A stretch of DNA of 64,000 bases from JAVBRU01 sp031547595 (GTDB taxonomy: Bacteria > Bacillota > Clostridia > Christensenellales > Aristaeellaceae), in contig JAVBRU010000018.1 of NCBI GenBank assembly GCA_031547595.1, forward strand, positions 1 through 64,000, given 5' to 3'. Positions 8,061 through 16,602 of this stretch are shown one piece after another. Below the pieces are notes generated by a model. The model made no database searches, had not been told where the DNA came from, and was given only the letters and a program-made list of their open reading frames with translations. A program made the translations under genes and the position numbers. Each line of letters begins with the position of its first letter. Position 1 is the stretch's first letter.

Positions 8061-10091
8061 TTATGCAAACAGATGCCAATCCTGCTCTTTGGCGGCGGTG
8101 GTCAGGCGGTCGAGCGCCGTCAGCCGGTACGCCGATACCCAGGAAACCAGCCAATCGTTAAAGTGGCCGCGCTCCTCGCAATCGGGGCGGTATTTCGTCC
8201 AGCGTGCCTGGAAAAAGCCTTCATTCTGGCTGCCCAGGGGGCGGGGCTTGCCAAGCACGATATCGCCCTCCTGCTTGGTGATGCCAAGCAGCGCCTGGCA
8301 CCACATCATGCGTGCCCACAGCAGCCAGTTTTCATCGCCTGTGAACTTCCACAGCCGCACAAACTCCGGCGTGAGCAGGCTGCCCCAGGGGTCAATGGCG
8401 TGATGCTCGGCAGAGATTGCCGTGCCACCTGCCGTGTAAAAGCCATATTTTTTGAAATCGCTGCTGTCCGGATACAGCGCATCATATTGAAACGTCCACG
8501 AATAAAAATAGTATGCAGCCTTCTTGGCATATTCCAGGTATTTCCCTTCGCCCGTCAGTTCGTATAGATCCAGCGACGATATCACAAAGGGGAAGGCCGT
8601 TTCTTTGTCTACCGCCACGCAGTCGATCGCCCCGGCGGTGCATACAAACTGGTTGACATCGCGGTTAAAGTAAAAATCCAGCCCGCGCTTGGCGGTGTCG
8701 AGGTAGGCGGCATTGCCGGTGGCGCGGTAGGTGTCGATCAGGCCGTTGATCATAAAACCGCCCACGGAGCCGGTGGTGTCAAGCGGCTGCCCCTCCAGTG
8801 TGAAGGACTTGCCAAACCCGTATTCATCGCTGTAGTTCTTACAAAAGAAATCGCAAATCCGGGTGGCAAAGCGCAGATATTCTGGCTTGTCAATGCCGTT
8901 TTCCTGGAGCAGTAAATAGATTTTGCTCATTTCGGACGCGCCCCAGCCCAGGTTGCACACCTCGGGGAAGAAGCCCTCGCAAAGCGATGCGCGGCTCAAT
9001 CTGCCGCTCTGCTTTGCTTCCTCCAGCTGCGCGTACCGCTCGAAGTGGGCGAGGATCATGCCGTTTTCTTCTTGCTTTTCTACCCACGCATCCTGCATGG
9101 AAAGGCAGGCTTGCAGCATGTCCATATCGCCCTTTTCCAGCGCTTCTTTCATGAACATCCGGCAGATCAGGAAACCTTGCCCCGCCCAGCCGATCTCGTA
9201 GATCACGCGGTTGTAGCCAAACACGTTGTTTTCGCGAACATCCATCGCGCGCTGCATGGCTTCCGGGTCTTTCATGGTCAACTGGCCGATGGCCTGCAGG
9301 CGGGACACCTTGGTGTCCATGCCGGCGATGATCAGCTTTTGCCCCTGATAATCGTGGATCAGGCGCTTCAAATAGGCCATGCCCAGCTCCCACACGCGGT
9401 TCGGGGTGAAGAGCGGCTGCTTGTCGAAGGGGAAAACCTCCGGCATGCGGTCCAGCAGATTGGCGCAGGCAAAATGCCCCCACTTCGGCGTGCAGGCAAA
9501 CAGATAAAAGACCACGCTGAACTGCTCGCCCGGGGTGAGCGTGATGAACTCGTCATGCCGGGGTTTCATGATGTTTTTGCTGGCGTAGGTGACGGGCGCT
9601 TCTGTGACGGGGTAATAAATCCGGTGGATAAAGCAGCCGTCGTCTTGCTTGATCAGCGATGCGGAGGTGCGCAGGCTGTTTTCATCCTCGTCGCTGGCAA
9701 ACAGCGCAAAGCCATAATCCAGATTTTCGGTGAGCGTGCAGGAGGGGATGCCTATCCTGTCATAGGCAAACACCCAGGGCTGGCCGTCGTAGGTGAGTCC
9801 CTTGGGGGAGTTGCCCTCGCCCCAGTGGTTGCCGTTGTACATCACGCAGGGGATCAAATACTGGTCGGGCGTAAAGAGCGTTTTTGCTTCATTGATCAGC
9901 TTGAACACGCGGATTTTGCCGCTTTCGTTGGCGAGGGTGCGCCGCACCTGATACAGCCCCAGGCCTCGGTCAACCATGCAATCGGTGCAGACAAAGCCTG
10001 CGGCTTCGGCGGGGGATTCTGCGCCGTTTTCTTCAATCACGGGGGGCAAAAGCTGCGCAACCGCCTCGTTGTTTTGCATGATGATAAGCAT
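8061..10091 (-). CDS. Six-hairpin glycosidase-like protein, paralogue 2
   Basis: A 676-residue protein; the start at 10091 is chosen because GGGAGGG lies just upstream, and earlier in-frame codons lie inside the preceding kinase gene. Layout matches the 228-2078 protein: a beta-rich N-terminal third (YDGQPWVFAYDRIGIPSCT) followed by a helical barrel rich in aromatic and acidic residues, ending with GSQNEGFFQARW and a Trp-rich helix. No signal peptide. Keeping two divergent copies in one operon suggests they act on different linkages of the same imported glycan. The family has no name I can assign with confidence. Confidence 0.7.
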   Translation of the reverse strand: MLIIMQNNEAVAQLLPPVIEENGAESPAEAAGFVCTDCMVDRGLGLYQVRRTLANESGKIRVFKLINEAKTLFTPDQYLIPCVMYNGNHWGEGNSPKGLTYDGQPWVFAYDRIGIPSCTLTENLDYGFALFASDEDENSLRTSASLIKQDDGCFIHRIYYPVTEAPVTYASKNIMKPRHDEFITLTPGEQFSVVFYLFACTPKWGHFACANLLDRMPEVFPFDKQPLFTPNRVWELGMAYLKRLIHDYQGQKLIIAGMDTKVSRLQAIGQLTMKDPEAMQRAMDVRENNVFGYNRVIYEIGWAGQGFLICRMFMKEALEKGDMDMLQACLSMQDAWVEKQEENGMILAHFERYAQLEEAKQSGRLSRASLCEGFFPEVCNLGWGASEMSKIYLLLQENGIDKPEYLRFATRICDFFCKNYSDEYGFGKSFTLEGQPLDTTGSVGGFMINGLIDTYRATGNAAYLDTAKRGLDFYFNRDVNQFVCTAGAIDCVAVDKETAFPFVISSLDLYELTGEGKYLEYAKKAAYYFYSWTFQYDALYPDSSDFKKYGFYTAGGTAISAEHHAIDPWGSLLTPEFVRLWKFTGDENWLLWARMMWCQALLGITKQEGDIVLGKPRPLGSQNEGFFQARWTKYRPDCEERGHFNDWLVSWVSAYRLTALDRLTTAAKEQDWHLFA

Positions 10092-10113
10092 TTTCGCAAG
10101 CCCTCCCTTCCCG

Positions 10114-11139
10114 TTAGCGCTGTACGCGGCCGGTGGCGTTGCCCTTTGCAAGCGCCAGCACTTCGCTTTCGCTTTGCAGGGCAAAATCCTGCTCGATGCT
10201 GTGCTTGAGGCAGCTGGCGGCCACGGCGTAGTCAATCGCCTTTTGCGGCTCGAAGCCGGATAACAGGCTATGGATCAGGCCACCGCCAAAGCTGTCGCCG
10301 CCGCCCACGCGATCCACAATGTGTACGGAGTAGACGGGAGAAAAGTACGCATTTTCTTGGGTATACAGCATGCCCGCCCAGTTGTTGTCGTTGGCAGACA
10401 GGCTGGTGCGAAGGGTGATGGCCACCTGCTTGAAGCCAAAGCGCGCCTGCAATTGCTGTGCTACGCTGATATAGCCCGCATATTCCAGCTTACCGGATTG
10501 CACATCGTTGCCCTGCCCGGCGCTGATGCCAAACACATCATAGGCGTCTTCTTCGTTGGCGATGCAAAGATCTACATAGGGCATCAATTGCCCCATCACT
10601 TCTCCGGCCTTCTCGCGCGACCAGAGCTTGCCGCGATAGTTGAGATCGCACGAGGTGGTGATGCCCTTCTCGCGGCATATTTTCAGTGCGTCCAGGCAGA
10701 TGGCGGGCAGTTCGCCGCCCAGCGCGGGGGTGATGCCGGTGAAGTGGAACCATGTAGCATCCTGCAAAATACTGTCCCAGTCAAAATCCTTTGCCGTAGC
10801 CAGCGCAATGCTCGCGCCCTGGCGATCGTAAATCACCTTGCTGCCGCGCTGGGAAGCGCCTTTTTCTACAAAATAAATGCCAAGCCGCGGCCCGCCACGC
10901 ACCATGTCCCGCGTGTCCACGCCATAGCGGCGCAGTGCATTGATGGCACATTGACCGATTTCGGTGGCGGGCACCTTGGATACAAAGCAGGCATCATGCC
11001 CATACTGCGCCAGGGAAACGGCCACATTGGCCTCACCCCCGGCATAGGAGACTTCAAAGGAATTCGCCTGTACAAAGCGCCGGTATCCTTCGGGGTTCAG
11101 GCGCATCATAATTTCGCCAAATGTCACAACACGGCTCAT
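10114..11139 (-). CDS. kdgK: 2-keto-3-deoxygluconate kinase (PfkB family)
   Basis: A 341-residue PfkB/ribokinase-family sugar kinase. It opens with VTFGEIMMRLNPEG and AGGEANVAVSLAQYG, the pattern of 2-keto-3-deoxygluconate kinases. PfkB signature 2 is seen as DRVGGGDSFGGG, with the catalytic Asp, near residue 260. It would phosphorylate KDG to KDPG, which the aldolase gene just upstream cleaves. Its ATG overlaps the aldolase stop by 4 bp (ATGA), so translation is probably coupled. A related 2-keto-3-deoxy sugar acid as substrate is possible. Confidence 0.88.
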   Translation of the reverse strand: MSRVVTFGEIMMRLNPEGYRRFVQANSFEVSYAGGEANVAVSLAQYGHDACFVSKVPATEIGQCAINALRRYGVDTRDMVRGGPRLGIYFVEKGASQRGSKVIYDRQGASIALATAKDFDWDSILQDATWFHFTGITPALGGELPAICLDALKICREKGITTSCDLNYRGKLWSREKAGEVMGQLMPYVDLCIANEEDAYDVFGISAGQGNDVQSGKLEYAGYISVAQQLQARFGFKQVAITLRTSLSANDNNWAGMLYTQENAYFSPVYSVHIVDRVGGGDSFGGGLIHSLLSGFEPQKAIDYAVAASCLKHSIEQDFALQSESEVLALAKGNATGRVQR

Positions 11140-11780
11140 AACGCGTCCACCGCCTTTCTGTATGTACGGGCCATTTCGGTGATTTTATGGGCTTGCCCGT
11201 CCTCCAGCAGCTTTTGATTGACCAGGCTGCCGCCAATGCCCAGCCCCATGCAGCCGGCAGCTAGAAAATCTGCCGCATTTTGCTCGTTCACGCCGCCCAC
11301 CGCCATCAGCGGGATGTGGGAGAGCGGGGCGCGGATGGCCTTGATGTAGGCGGGGCCAAGCTGCCCGGCGGGGAACACCTTCACGGCGTCCGCACCGGCT
11401 TCGTGCGCGATCACAATTTCCGTGGGGGAAAGCGCGCCGGCCAGCACATACAGGCCGTTGACCTTGGCTGTTTCAATCAGACGCGGGTTGGTGTTCGGGG
11501 TCACGATATACTGTGCGCCCGCGTCCTTGGCCTGCTGCATCTGGTCGATGGTCAGCACCGTGCCCGCGCCGGGCATCACTTTGCCTGCAAACTGCGTGGC
11601 CAGCGCCGCGATGGCGGCACTGGTATCGGCAAAGGTTTCAGGGTGCGCCTGGTCGAAGGTGACTTCGATCCAGTCAATGCCGCCCTGGTATAACGCGTCT
11701 GCCAGTTGCATAGTGTTTTCTTTCTTCAAGCCCCGCACAATGGCAACAATCTTTTGCCTGTAAAGCCATTCCATCGTCAT
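11136..11780 (-). CDS. eda: KDPG/KHG-type aldolase
   Basis: A 214-residue class I aldolase; the ATG at 11780 follows GGGGGA and gives the usual family length. Landmarks are the WIEVTF block (conserved Glu), YIVTPNTNP, and AVKVFPAGQLGP containing the Schiff-base Lys. Where E. coli Eda has Arg four residues after the Glu, this protein has Asp-Gln, so the phosphate or substrate contact may differ and KDPGal or KHG remain possible. It splits a 2-keto-3-deoxy acid into pyruvate and an aldehyde. First gene of the operon reading down to 228. Confidence 0.86.
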   Translation of the reverse strand: MTMEWLYRQKIVAIVRGLKKENTMQLADALYQGGIDWIEVTFDQAHPETFADTSAAIAALATQFAGKVMPGAGTVLTIDQMQQAKDAGAQYIVTPNTNPRLIETAKVNGLYVLAGALSPTEIVIAHEAGADAVKVFPAGQLGPAYIKAIRAPLSHIPLMAVGGVNEQNAADFLAAGCMGLGIGGSLVNQKLLEDGQAHKITEMARTYRKAVDAL

Positions 11781-11816
11781 TTGCAATTCCCCCGGTACGC
11801 ACATTCGCTTTTTTAG

Positions 11817-11870
11817 AGTATACAAAGAGAAAGCGCCAATCGTCAAAGAGGAAAAGCAAGCGTAACGCTC
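11817..11870 (-). promoter_or_regulatory. Promoter of the kdg/glycan operon with upstream palindrome
   Basis: On the minus strand, TTGACG (11841-11846) and TATACT (11817-11822) are separated by 18 bp, upstream of the aldolase start at 11780. The palindrome AGCGTAACGCT at 11860-11870 sits just upstream of the -35 and is a candidate site for the neighbouring regulator. The rest of 11871-11924 is AT-rich with no clear hairpin. Confidence 0.65.
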
Positions 11871-11924
11871 AAAAAAATCCACCTTGCATAATTTGGCGCG
11901 GTATGATAAAATAAAAAATTTTAA

Positions 11925-13070
11925 TCAGATATCGTGAATAAAGCTGAGCGAAGTCTCTTCGCCCAAGTGTTCCTTCAGCAGCGCCTCAAAGCCCTTGCGG
12001 CTGTCCACACCCGCGTCCTGATAAATCTTGCGCAGACGGTAACGCAGGGTGCTGTCGCTGACAAAAGTTTCCGATGCAATCTGCTCGTAGCTGTTTTTGT
12101 TCAACAGCCCCTGAATGATGCGCATATCCAGTGCATCCCGCTGGGAAAAACAGTTTTCGATGCCTACAATGGCAGAAATGGTTGGATTTAGATAAAAATT
12201 ATCCTTTTGAAGCACGCTTGACAGCCCGGCCGTGAAGGTTTGAATATGCATGTCCGCAGTGCTTTGGCGCACCAATATGCGGCTTGGTGCTGTGATTTTG
12301 AGCGCGCTTTGCCGCAGGCCCTCTTTCATCATCAGAAATTGCCAGATGTTAAATGTCAGCTCGCCCACGTGCGTCATGTCCATTGTCATGGTGGTGATGG
12401 AGGGCTGGTACAACCGCCCGATGGTGGTGTTGCCAAAGGAGGCCACAAACAAATCCTGCGGCACGCGCAGGCCGTGCGCTTTGCAGTAGGTGATAAAGCA
12501 GATGGCCATCATGTCGTTGGGGCAAATCACGGCATCATAGCGCTGTGCTACGGGGCGAAATGCGTCGAAGCACGCGCCAGGGTCGTGCTCCCACAGCCAC
12601 ACATCCTCCTGGGTGAGGATGTTGCCCCAGGCGGCCACGGCGCTCATGGCGGCGTGGAAGCGGAAGTTGTCGTTGATGGAGTGTCTGCCAAACCCCACCA
12701 GCGCAATGTGGCGGCGCTGGCAGTGGTACAGATAGTTGACCAGCTGCTGCGTTTCCGCGCGGCGCGACGGGGTGGCGCAGGATACACCGGGGCCAAATTG
12801 CTCGGCATCCATGCCTGCCAAAATGGGGTGCAAATCGTTGTCCCGCAAGGCGTTGATCACTTCTTGGATGTAGACCAGGTTGGCGCTGGCGATGATGGCG
12901 GCGGTATCAATCCGCGAAAAATCCACCGTGCCAAGCGTCTGTTCCTCCGCCATTTGCAGGCGCGCGCCATAGCGCGACGCTGCGGTGCGAAGCCCCTGCA
13001 GCATGTTCGCATATTGCGAAGCCGCTGCCGATTTCTCGTCATAAAACACCCAGATGAGCTGTTCCCGCAT
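11925..13070 (-). CDS. Sugar-sensing transcriptional regulator, binding fold first, HTH last
   Basis: A 381-residue protein. GGAAGGAG precedes the ATG at 13070, favouring this start over one 11 codons upstream. Residues 1 to about 270 show the LacI-type periplasmic-binding fold (DAVICPNDMMAICFITYCKA, VPQDLFVASFGNTTIGRLYQP), but the N-terminal LacI HTH is missing. Residues about 320-365 (YEQIASETFVSDSTLRYRLR, then KIYQDAG) look like a LuxR/GerE-like or similar C-terminal HTH. It lies between the minus-strand glycan operon and the divergent catabolic operon, so it probably senses a sugar or sugar acid and controls one or both. Confidence 0.75.
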   Translation of the reverse strand: MREQLIWVFYDEKSAAASQYANMLQGLRTAASRYGARLQMAEEQTLGTVDFSRIDTAAIIASANLVYIQEVINALRDNDLHPILAGMDAEQFGPGVSCATPSRRAETQQLVNYLYHCQRRHIALVGFGRHSINDNFRFHAAMSAVAAWGNILTQEDVWLWEHDPGACFDAFRPVAQRYDAVICPNDMMAICFITYCKAHGLRVPQDLFVASFGNTTIGRLYQPSITTMTMDMTHVGELTFNIWQFLMMKEGLRQSALKITAPSRILVRQSTADMHIQTFTAGLSSVLQKDNFYLNPTISAIVGIENCFSQRDALDMRIIQGLLNKNSYEQIASETFVSDSTLRYRLRKIYQDAGVDSRKGFEALLKEHLGEETSLSFIHDI

Positions 13071-13111
13071 GGTCGGTCTCCTTCCAGAAATAAGAAATTT
13101 CAAAATTTTAT

Positions 13112-13140
13112 ATTATAACATACATCAAAGAATAATGCAA
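13112..13140 (-). promoter_or_regulatory. Promoter of the regulator gene
   Basis: On the minus strand, TTGCAT (13135-13140) and TATAAT (13112-13117) are separated by 17 bp, upstream of the ATG at 13070. Confidence 0.7.
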
Positions 13141-13170
13141 GGTGAATTCTCTGAATGCATACTTTCTTTT

Positions 13171-13205
13171 TTCGCGTTGAGAATGCGAAATTCCTGCCGT
13201 ACAAT
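13171..13205 (+). promoter_or_regulatory. Promoter and palindromic operator of the FdrA-containing operon
   Basis: TTGAGA (13177-13182), 17 bp, TACAAT (13200-13205), then AGGAGG before the ATG at 13231. The -35 lies inside an imperfect palindrome TTCGCGTTGAGAATGCGAA (13171-13189, arms TTCGC/GCGAA), a likely repressor site. Confidence 0.65.
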
Positions 13206-13230
13206 GTAAAAAACATGAGGAGGACAATGC

Positions 13231-14109
13231 ATGACTTCTCTGATACGATTGGCGCCGGATATTTACCGGCTGGGAGTGCCCTTCGCCGGCTGCTGGACAG
13301 GCGTTGTTCTGGTGCTGGGCGAGGAAAACATCCTGATAGACAGTGGCGGATGCGCGGAAACGGTGGACAGTTGTATCGTGCCTGCACTGGCGGAATTGGG
13401 TTATACGCTGCAGGATATTGCCTGGGTGGCACTCACGCATATCCATGGCGATCATGTGGGCGGCTGCGCGCGGTTAAAGGCGCTTGCGCCGCATATCCGC
13501 TTTGCGTGCTTTGCCGAATCAAAACAGCGCATCCGGGAGCCGCTTGTGTATTCCAAGCAAATCCGCGCACGCTTCCCCCGCCACAGCGCCGGTGCGCCGG
13601 CTGTGCTGGAAGGGGTGGAGCCATACCGCCTGCTTTCAGATGGGGAAAGCGTTTGCACCTTGCGCCTCATCCACACCCCGGGGCATGACAGCGATAGCTG
13701 CTGCTATCTGGACACGCGCTCTGGCACGCTGATCACGGGGGATTCCCTGCAGCTGAACGGCACCGTCACCCAAGGGTGCGCCCTGTTAATGGACGACCGT
13801 TATGACGAGAGCCTTGAAAAACTGTGTTCCTTGCCCATTCAAAACATTATTTGCGGGCATGAGTATCTGCCGCTGGGCGGCCAGGCCATCGGTACTGTGG
13901 ATTCTTTACATTTTTTGCAGGTGTGCAAAAGCATCTCTGCGCACAACCGGGGCTTTGTGCACGGCATGCAGGCCGCCGGGGTTCTGGACGCCGTGGAGAT
14001 CGCCAAGGCATTGATTGGCGAAGTAGGCGGCGTGCAGCCGCAGCATTTGTTTCTGCCCCTGTATACGGTGATGGGGTACATAAGCGAAGGAGAGGGGAGT
14101 ACGTTATGA
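13231..14109 (+). CDS. Metallo-beta-lactamase-fold hydrolase
   Basis: A 292-residue protein with the metal motif THIHGDHVGG (His70, His72, Asp74, His75), a later HTPGHDSDS block and GHEYLP near residue 210. These are the ligands of a dinuclear zinc or iron site. No signal peptide. Family members hydrolyse lactones, thioesters and other esters; at the head of this operon a lactonase or acyl-hydrolase role is plausible but unproven. AGGAGG precedes the ATG, and the stop overlaps the next gene's ATG by 4 bp. Confidence 0.85.
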   Translation: MTSLIRLAPDIYRLGVPFAGCWTGVVLVLGEENILIDSGGCAETVDSCIVPALAELGYTLQDIAWVALTHIHGDHVGGCARLKALAPHIRFACFAESKQRIREPLVYSKQIRARFPRHSAGAPAVLEGVEPYRLLSDGESVCTLRLIHTPGHDSDSCCYLDTRSGTLITGDSLQLNGTVTQGCALLMDDRYDESLEKLCSLPIQNIICGHEYLPLGGQAIGTVDSLHFLQVCKSISAHNRGFVHGMQAAGVLDAVEIAKALIGEVGGVQPQHLFLPLYTVMGYISEGEGSTL

Positions 14110-14897
14110 GGAAATCCGTCTTGATTACCGGCGCGTCCAGCGGCATTGGCGCGGCCTGCGCGGTGGCCTTTGCCAAGGAGGGCTATGATGTGGGGATTAA
14201 CTACCATAGCTCCCGGGAAGGCGCGGAGCAGGTGGCGCAAAAGTGCCGGGAGGCCGGTGCGCAGGCGCAGATTTATGAGGCTGATGTGTCCAAACGCGCA
14301 GATTGCCAGGCCATGCTGGCGGCGTTTATCGCGCACTTTGGCAAGATCGATGTGCTGGTGAACAACGCGGGCGGCGCGCTCAAAATGCCGCAAGGCGGCT
14401 TTGAAGATATGCCGCTGGATTATTGGGACGATCAGGTGGCGCTCAACCTGAATGCCGCGGCCTATTGCTCTCGCTTTGCGGCCAAGGACATGATTGAAAA
14501 GGGCATCCAGGGCGCGATTATCAATATTTCGTCCGTACACAGCCAGGTGACGTGGGTGAAGCGCAAGGCACTTCCTTATTCCGCTGCCAAGGCGGGGCTG
14601 AACATGTTCACCAAATCCATCGGGGTGGAGCTGATTGAGCATGGCATTAACGTCAACTGCATCGCGCCCGGCCTGATTTATACCAAGATTATGAGCCGGT
14701 ATAGCGACCGTGATATCAACGGCTTCAACCGCAAGATTCCCTTTGGCGGCGGCGGCCAGCCCAGCGACATCACGCCGCTGGTGCTCTTTCTGGCCGATAA
14801 GGAAAAGAGCCGCTTTATCGTGGGGCAAACGGTGTTTATCGATGGCGGCCAGTCCATAGACGGCGCGATTGACTGCATGCTGGATGATGTATATTAA
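14106..14897 (+). CDS. SDR-family oxidoreductase
   Basis: A 263-residue classical short-chain dehydrogenase. It has the cofactor motif TGASSGIG at residues 8-15, the NNAGG structural motif near residue 87, ISSVHSQ (catalytic Ser), and YSAAKAG with the Tyr/Lys pair near residue 160. The tail GQTVFIDGGQSIDG is typical of the FabG-like group. It probably oxidises or reduces a hydroxyl of a sugar acid with NAD(P). ATGA overlap with the hydrolase gene; 28 bp to the dehydratase gene, which has its own AGGAGG. Confidence 0.9.
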   Translation: MRKSVLITGASSGIGAACAVAFAKEGYDVGINYHSSREGAEQVAQKCREAGAQAQIYEADVSKRADCQAMLAAFIAHFGKIDVLVNNAGGALKMPQGGFEDMPLDYWDDQVALNLNAAAYCSRFAAKDMIEKGIQGAIINISSVHSQVTWVKRKALPYSAAKAGLNMFTKSIGVELIEHGINVNCIAPGLIYTKIMSRYSDRDINGFNRKIPFGGGGQPSDITPLVLFLADKEKSRFIVGQTVFIDGGQSIDGAIDCMLDDVY

Positions 14898-14925
14898 TTC
14901 ATTATAAACGCAGGAGGAAAAGAAA

Positions 14926-16602
14926 ATGAAGAAGACCTATAAGGACATGCGCAGTAACTGGGAATTTGGCGAGGCGTCCGAATGCCGCCGCGGCTTGATG
15001 CTTGGTATGGGCTACAGCGAGGAAGAACTCAAGCGCCCGCTGATCGCGGTGGTGAACTCCTGGAACGAATACAACCCCGGCCATGTGCACCTCAAAGAGC
15101 TGGCGGAGCGCGTGAAGCAGGGCGTGCGCGAGGCGGGCGGCCTGCCTCTTGAAGTGATGACCACCGCCATTTGCGACGGCATGGTGCTCAAAGACCCCAA
15201 ATACATCGAAATCCCCAGCCGCAACTGCATTGCCGATCAGGTGGAGCTGACGGTGGAGGGCAACTTCTTTGATGGCATGGTGATGCTGTCCACCTGCGAT
15301 TCCATCGTGCCCGGCCATATGATGGGCGCGGCGCGGCTTGATATCCCCACCATCATCGTCACCGGCGGCTATATGCCCCACGGACAATTCCGCGGCCAGG
15401 AAGTGGTGCACATCCGCGCGCAGGATAAGGTGGGCACCGCTGCCGAGGGCAAGATGGACATGGACGAATACAACGGCCTGATTGCCAATAGCTGGGGCAT
15501 CTGCGGCGCTTGCACCTCCATGACCACTGCCAACTCCATGTGTATGATGGCGGAAGCCATGGGCCTGACTCTGCCCGGCAACTCCAATATGAGTGCCGTG
15601 TCCAGCCAGATCCGCCTGCTGGCCTATCAGGCGGGCAAGCAGATCATGAACCTCGTAGAGAACGACATCACCGCCCGCAAGATCATGACGGTAGACGCCA
15701 TCAAGAACGCCATTGCCGTCAATATGGCTGTGGCAGGCAGCTCCAACTTGATATTGCATCTGCCCGCCATCGCGCACGAGGCGGGGTACGACCTGCCCTG
15801 GTGGAAGTATTTTGACGAAGCCTCCAACACCGTGCCGCTGATGAGCCATCTGATGCCGGGTGGCGAGTATTCCGTGAAGGACTTCGACCGTGCGGGCGGC
15901 ATGCCTGCCCTGATGAAGAACCTCTTGCCCTGCCTGAACGGTGATTGCCTGACAGTCACCGGCAACACGGTGGCCGAGAACGTGAAAAACGCCGTTGTGT
16001 ACAATGCAGATTGCATCCGCACCCTGGATAACCCCGTGATGAAGGACCCCGGCATTGGCGTATTGTATGGCAACCTCGCGCCGGAAGGCTCAATCCTGAA
16101 GATCGCCGCCGTGCCGGAATGCCTGATGCACTTCAAAGGCGCGGCCAAGTGCTATGACAGCCTGCAGGATGGCCTGGATGCGCTGCGCTCCGGACAGATT
16201 GTGGAGGGCGACGCCATTGTGCTGCGCTTCCTTGGCCTCAAGGGCCGCTTTGGCACCACCGCATTCACCTTCCAGGAAGAGCTCAAGGGCCAACCGAAGC
16301 TGTATAACTCCTGCGCGATTGTGACGGATGGACGCTTTTCCGGCGGCACCTCCGGCCTCAGCGTTGGCTATGTCAGCCCCGAAGCGGCGCTTGGCAGCCC
16401 GCTGTCCATCGTGCAAAATGGCGATATGATTGAGATCGACGTGCCGGGGCGCAGCATCGATCTTCTGCTTTCCGAAGACGAAATCAAAGCGCGCATTGAG
16501 AAATTCTCTTGGGAGTTCCCCGGCTCTACGTATCCGCGCTTCCTGCGCCTGTTCGCCCGCAACATCAGCTCCATGGCCAAGGGTGGCATTTGGGAAGTAT
16601 GA
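14926..16602 (+). CDS. IlvD/EDD-family sugar-acid or dihydroxy-acid dehydratase
   Basis: A 558-residue dehydratase. It has the NSWNEYNPGHVHL block near residue 45, CDGMVL, STCDSIVPG (Cys124), WGICGACTSMTTANSM (Cys193, Cys196) and DGRFSGGTSGLSVG near the C-terminus. The Cys residues fit an Fe-S cluster that binds the leaving hydroxyl, and the PGH form of the first motif resembles the E. coli IlvD type. The reaction is loss of water from a 2,3-dihydroxy acid to a 2-keto-3-deoxy acid. No other branched-chain amino acid gene is nearby, so a sugar-acid substrate (gluconate, galactonate, xylonate type) is more likely than IlvD itself. Confidence 0.86.
   Translation: MKKTYKDMRSNWEFGEASECRRGLMLGMGYSEEELKRPLIAVVNSWNEYNPGHVHLKELAERVKQGVREAGGLPLEVMTTAICDGMVLKDPKYIEIPSRNCIADQVELTVEGNFFDGMVMLSTCDSIVPGHMMGAARLDIPTIIVTGGYMPHGQFRGQEVVHIRAQDKVGTAAEGKMDMDEYNGLIANSWGICGACTSMTTANSMCMMAEAMGLTLPGNSNMSAVSSQIRLLAYQAGKQIMNLVENDITARKIMTVDAIKNAIAVNMAVAGSSNLILHLPAIAHEAGYDLPWWKYFDEASNTVPLMSHLMPGGEYSVKDFDRAGGMPALMKNLLPCLNGDCLTVTGNTVAENVKNAVVYNADCIRTLDNPVMKDPGIGVLYGNLAPEGSILKIAAVPECLMHFKGAAKCYDSLQDGLDALRSGQIVEGDAIVLRFLGLKGRFGTTAFTFQEELKGQPKLYNSCAIVTDGRFSGGTSGLSVGYVSPEAALGSPLSIVQNGDMIEIDVPGRSIDLLLSEDEIKARIEKFSWEFPGSTYPRFLRLFARNISSMAKGGIWEV

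Noticed and set aside
10092..10235. Longer N-terminus for the second six-hairpin protein
   Set aside because: It would overlap kdgK by over 100 bp and has a Ser/Ala/Pro-rich sequence unlike the family; GGGAGGG supports the start at 10091.
16509..16598. Longer N-terminus for the flavoprotein
   Set aside because: It would precede the FAD motif with unrelated sequence; the ATGA overlap at 16599 puts the Rossmann motif right at the start.
14926..16602. Calling the dehydratase ilvD of branched-chain amino acid synthesis
   Set aside because: No ilv or leu genes nearby; it lies inside a catabolic operon next to KDG metabolism.
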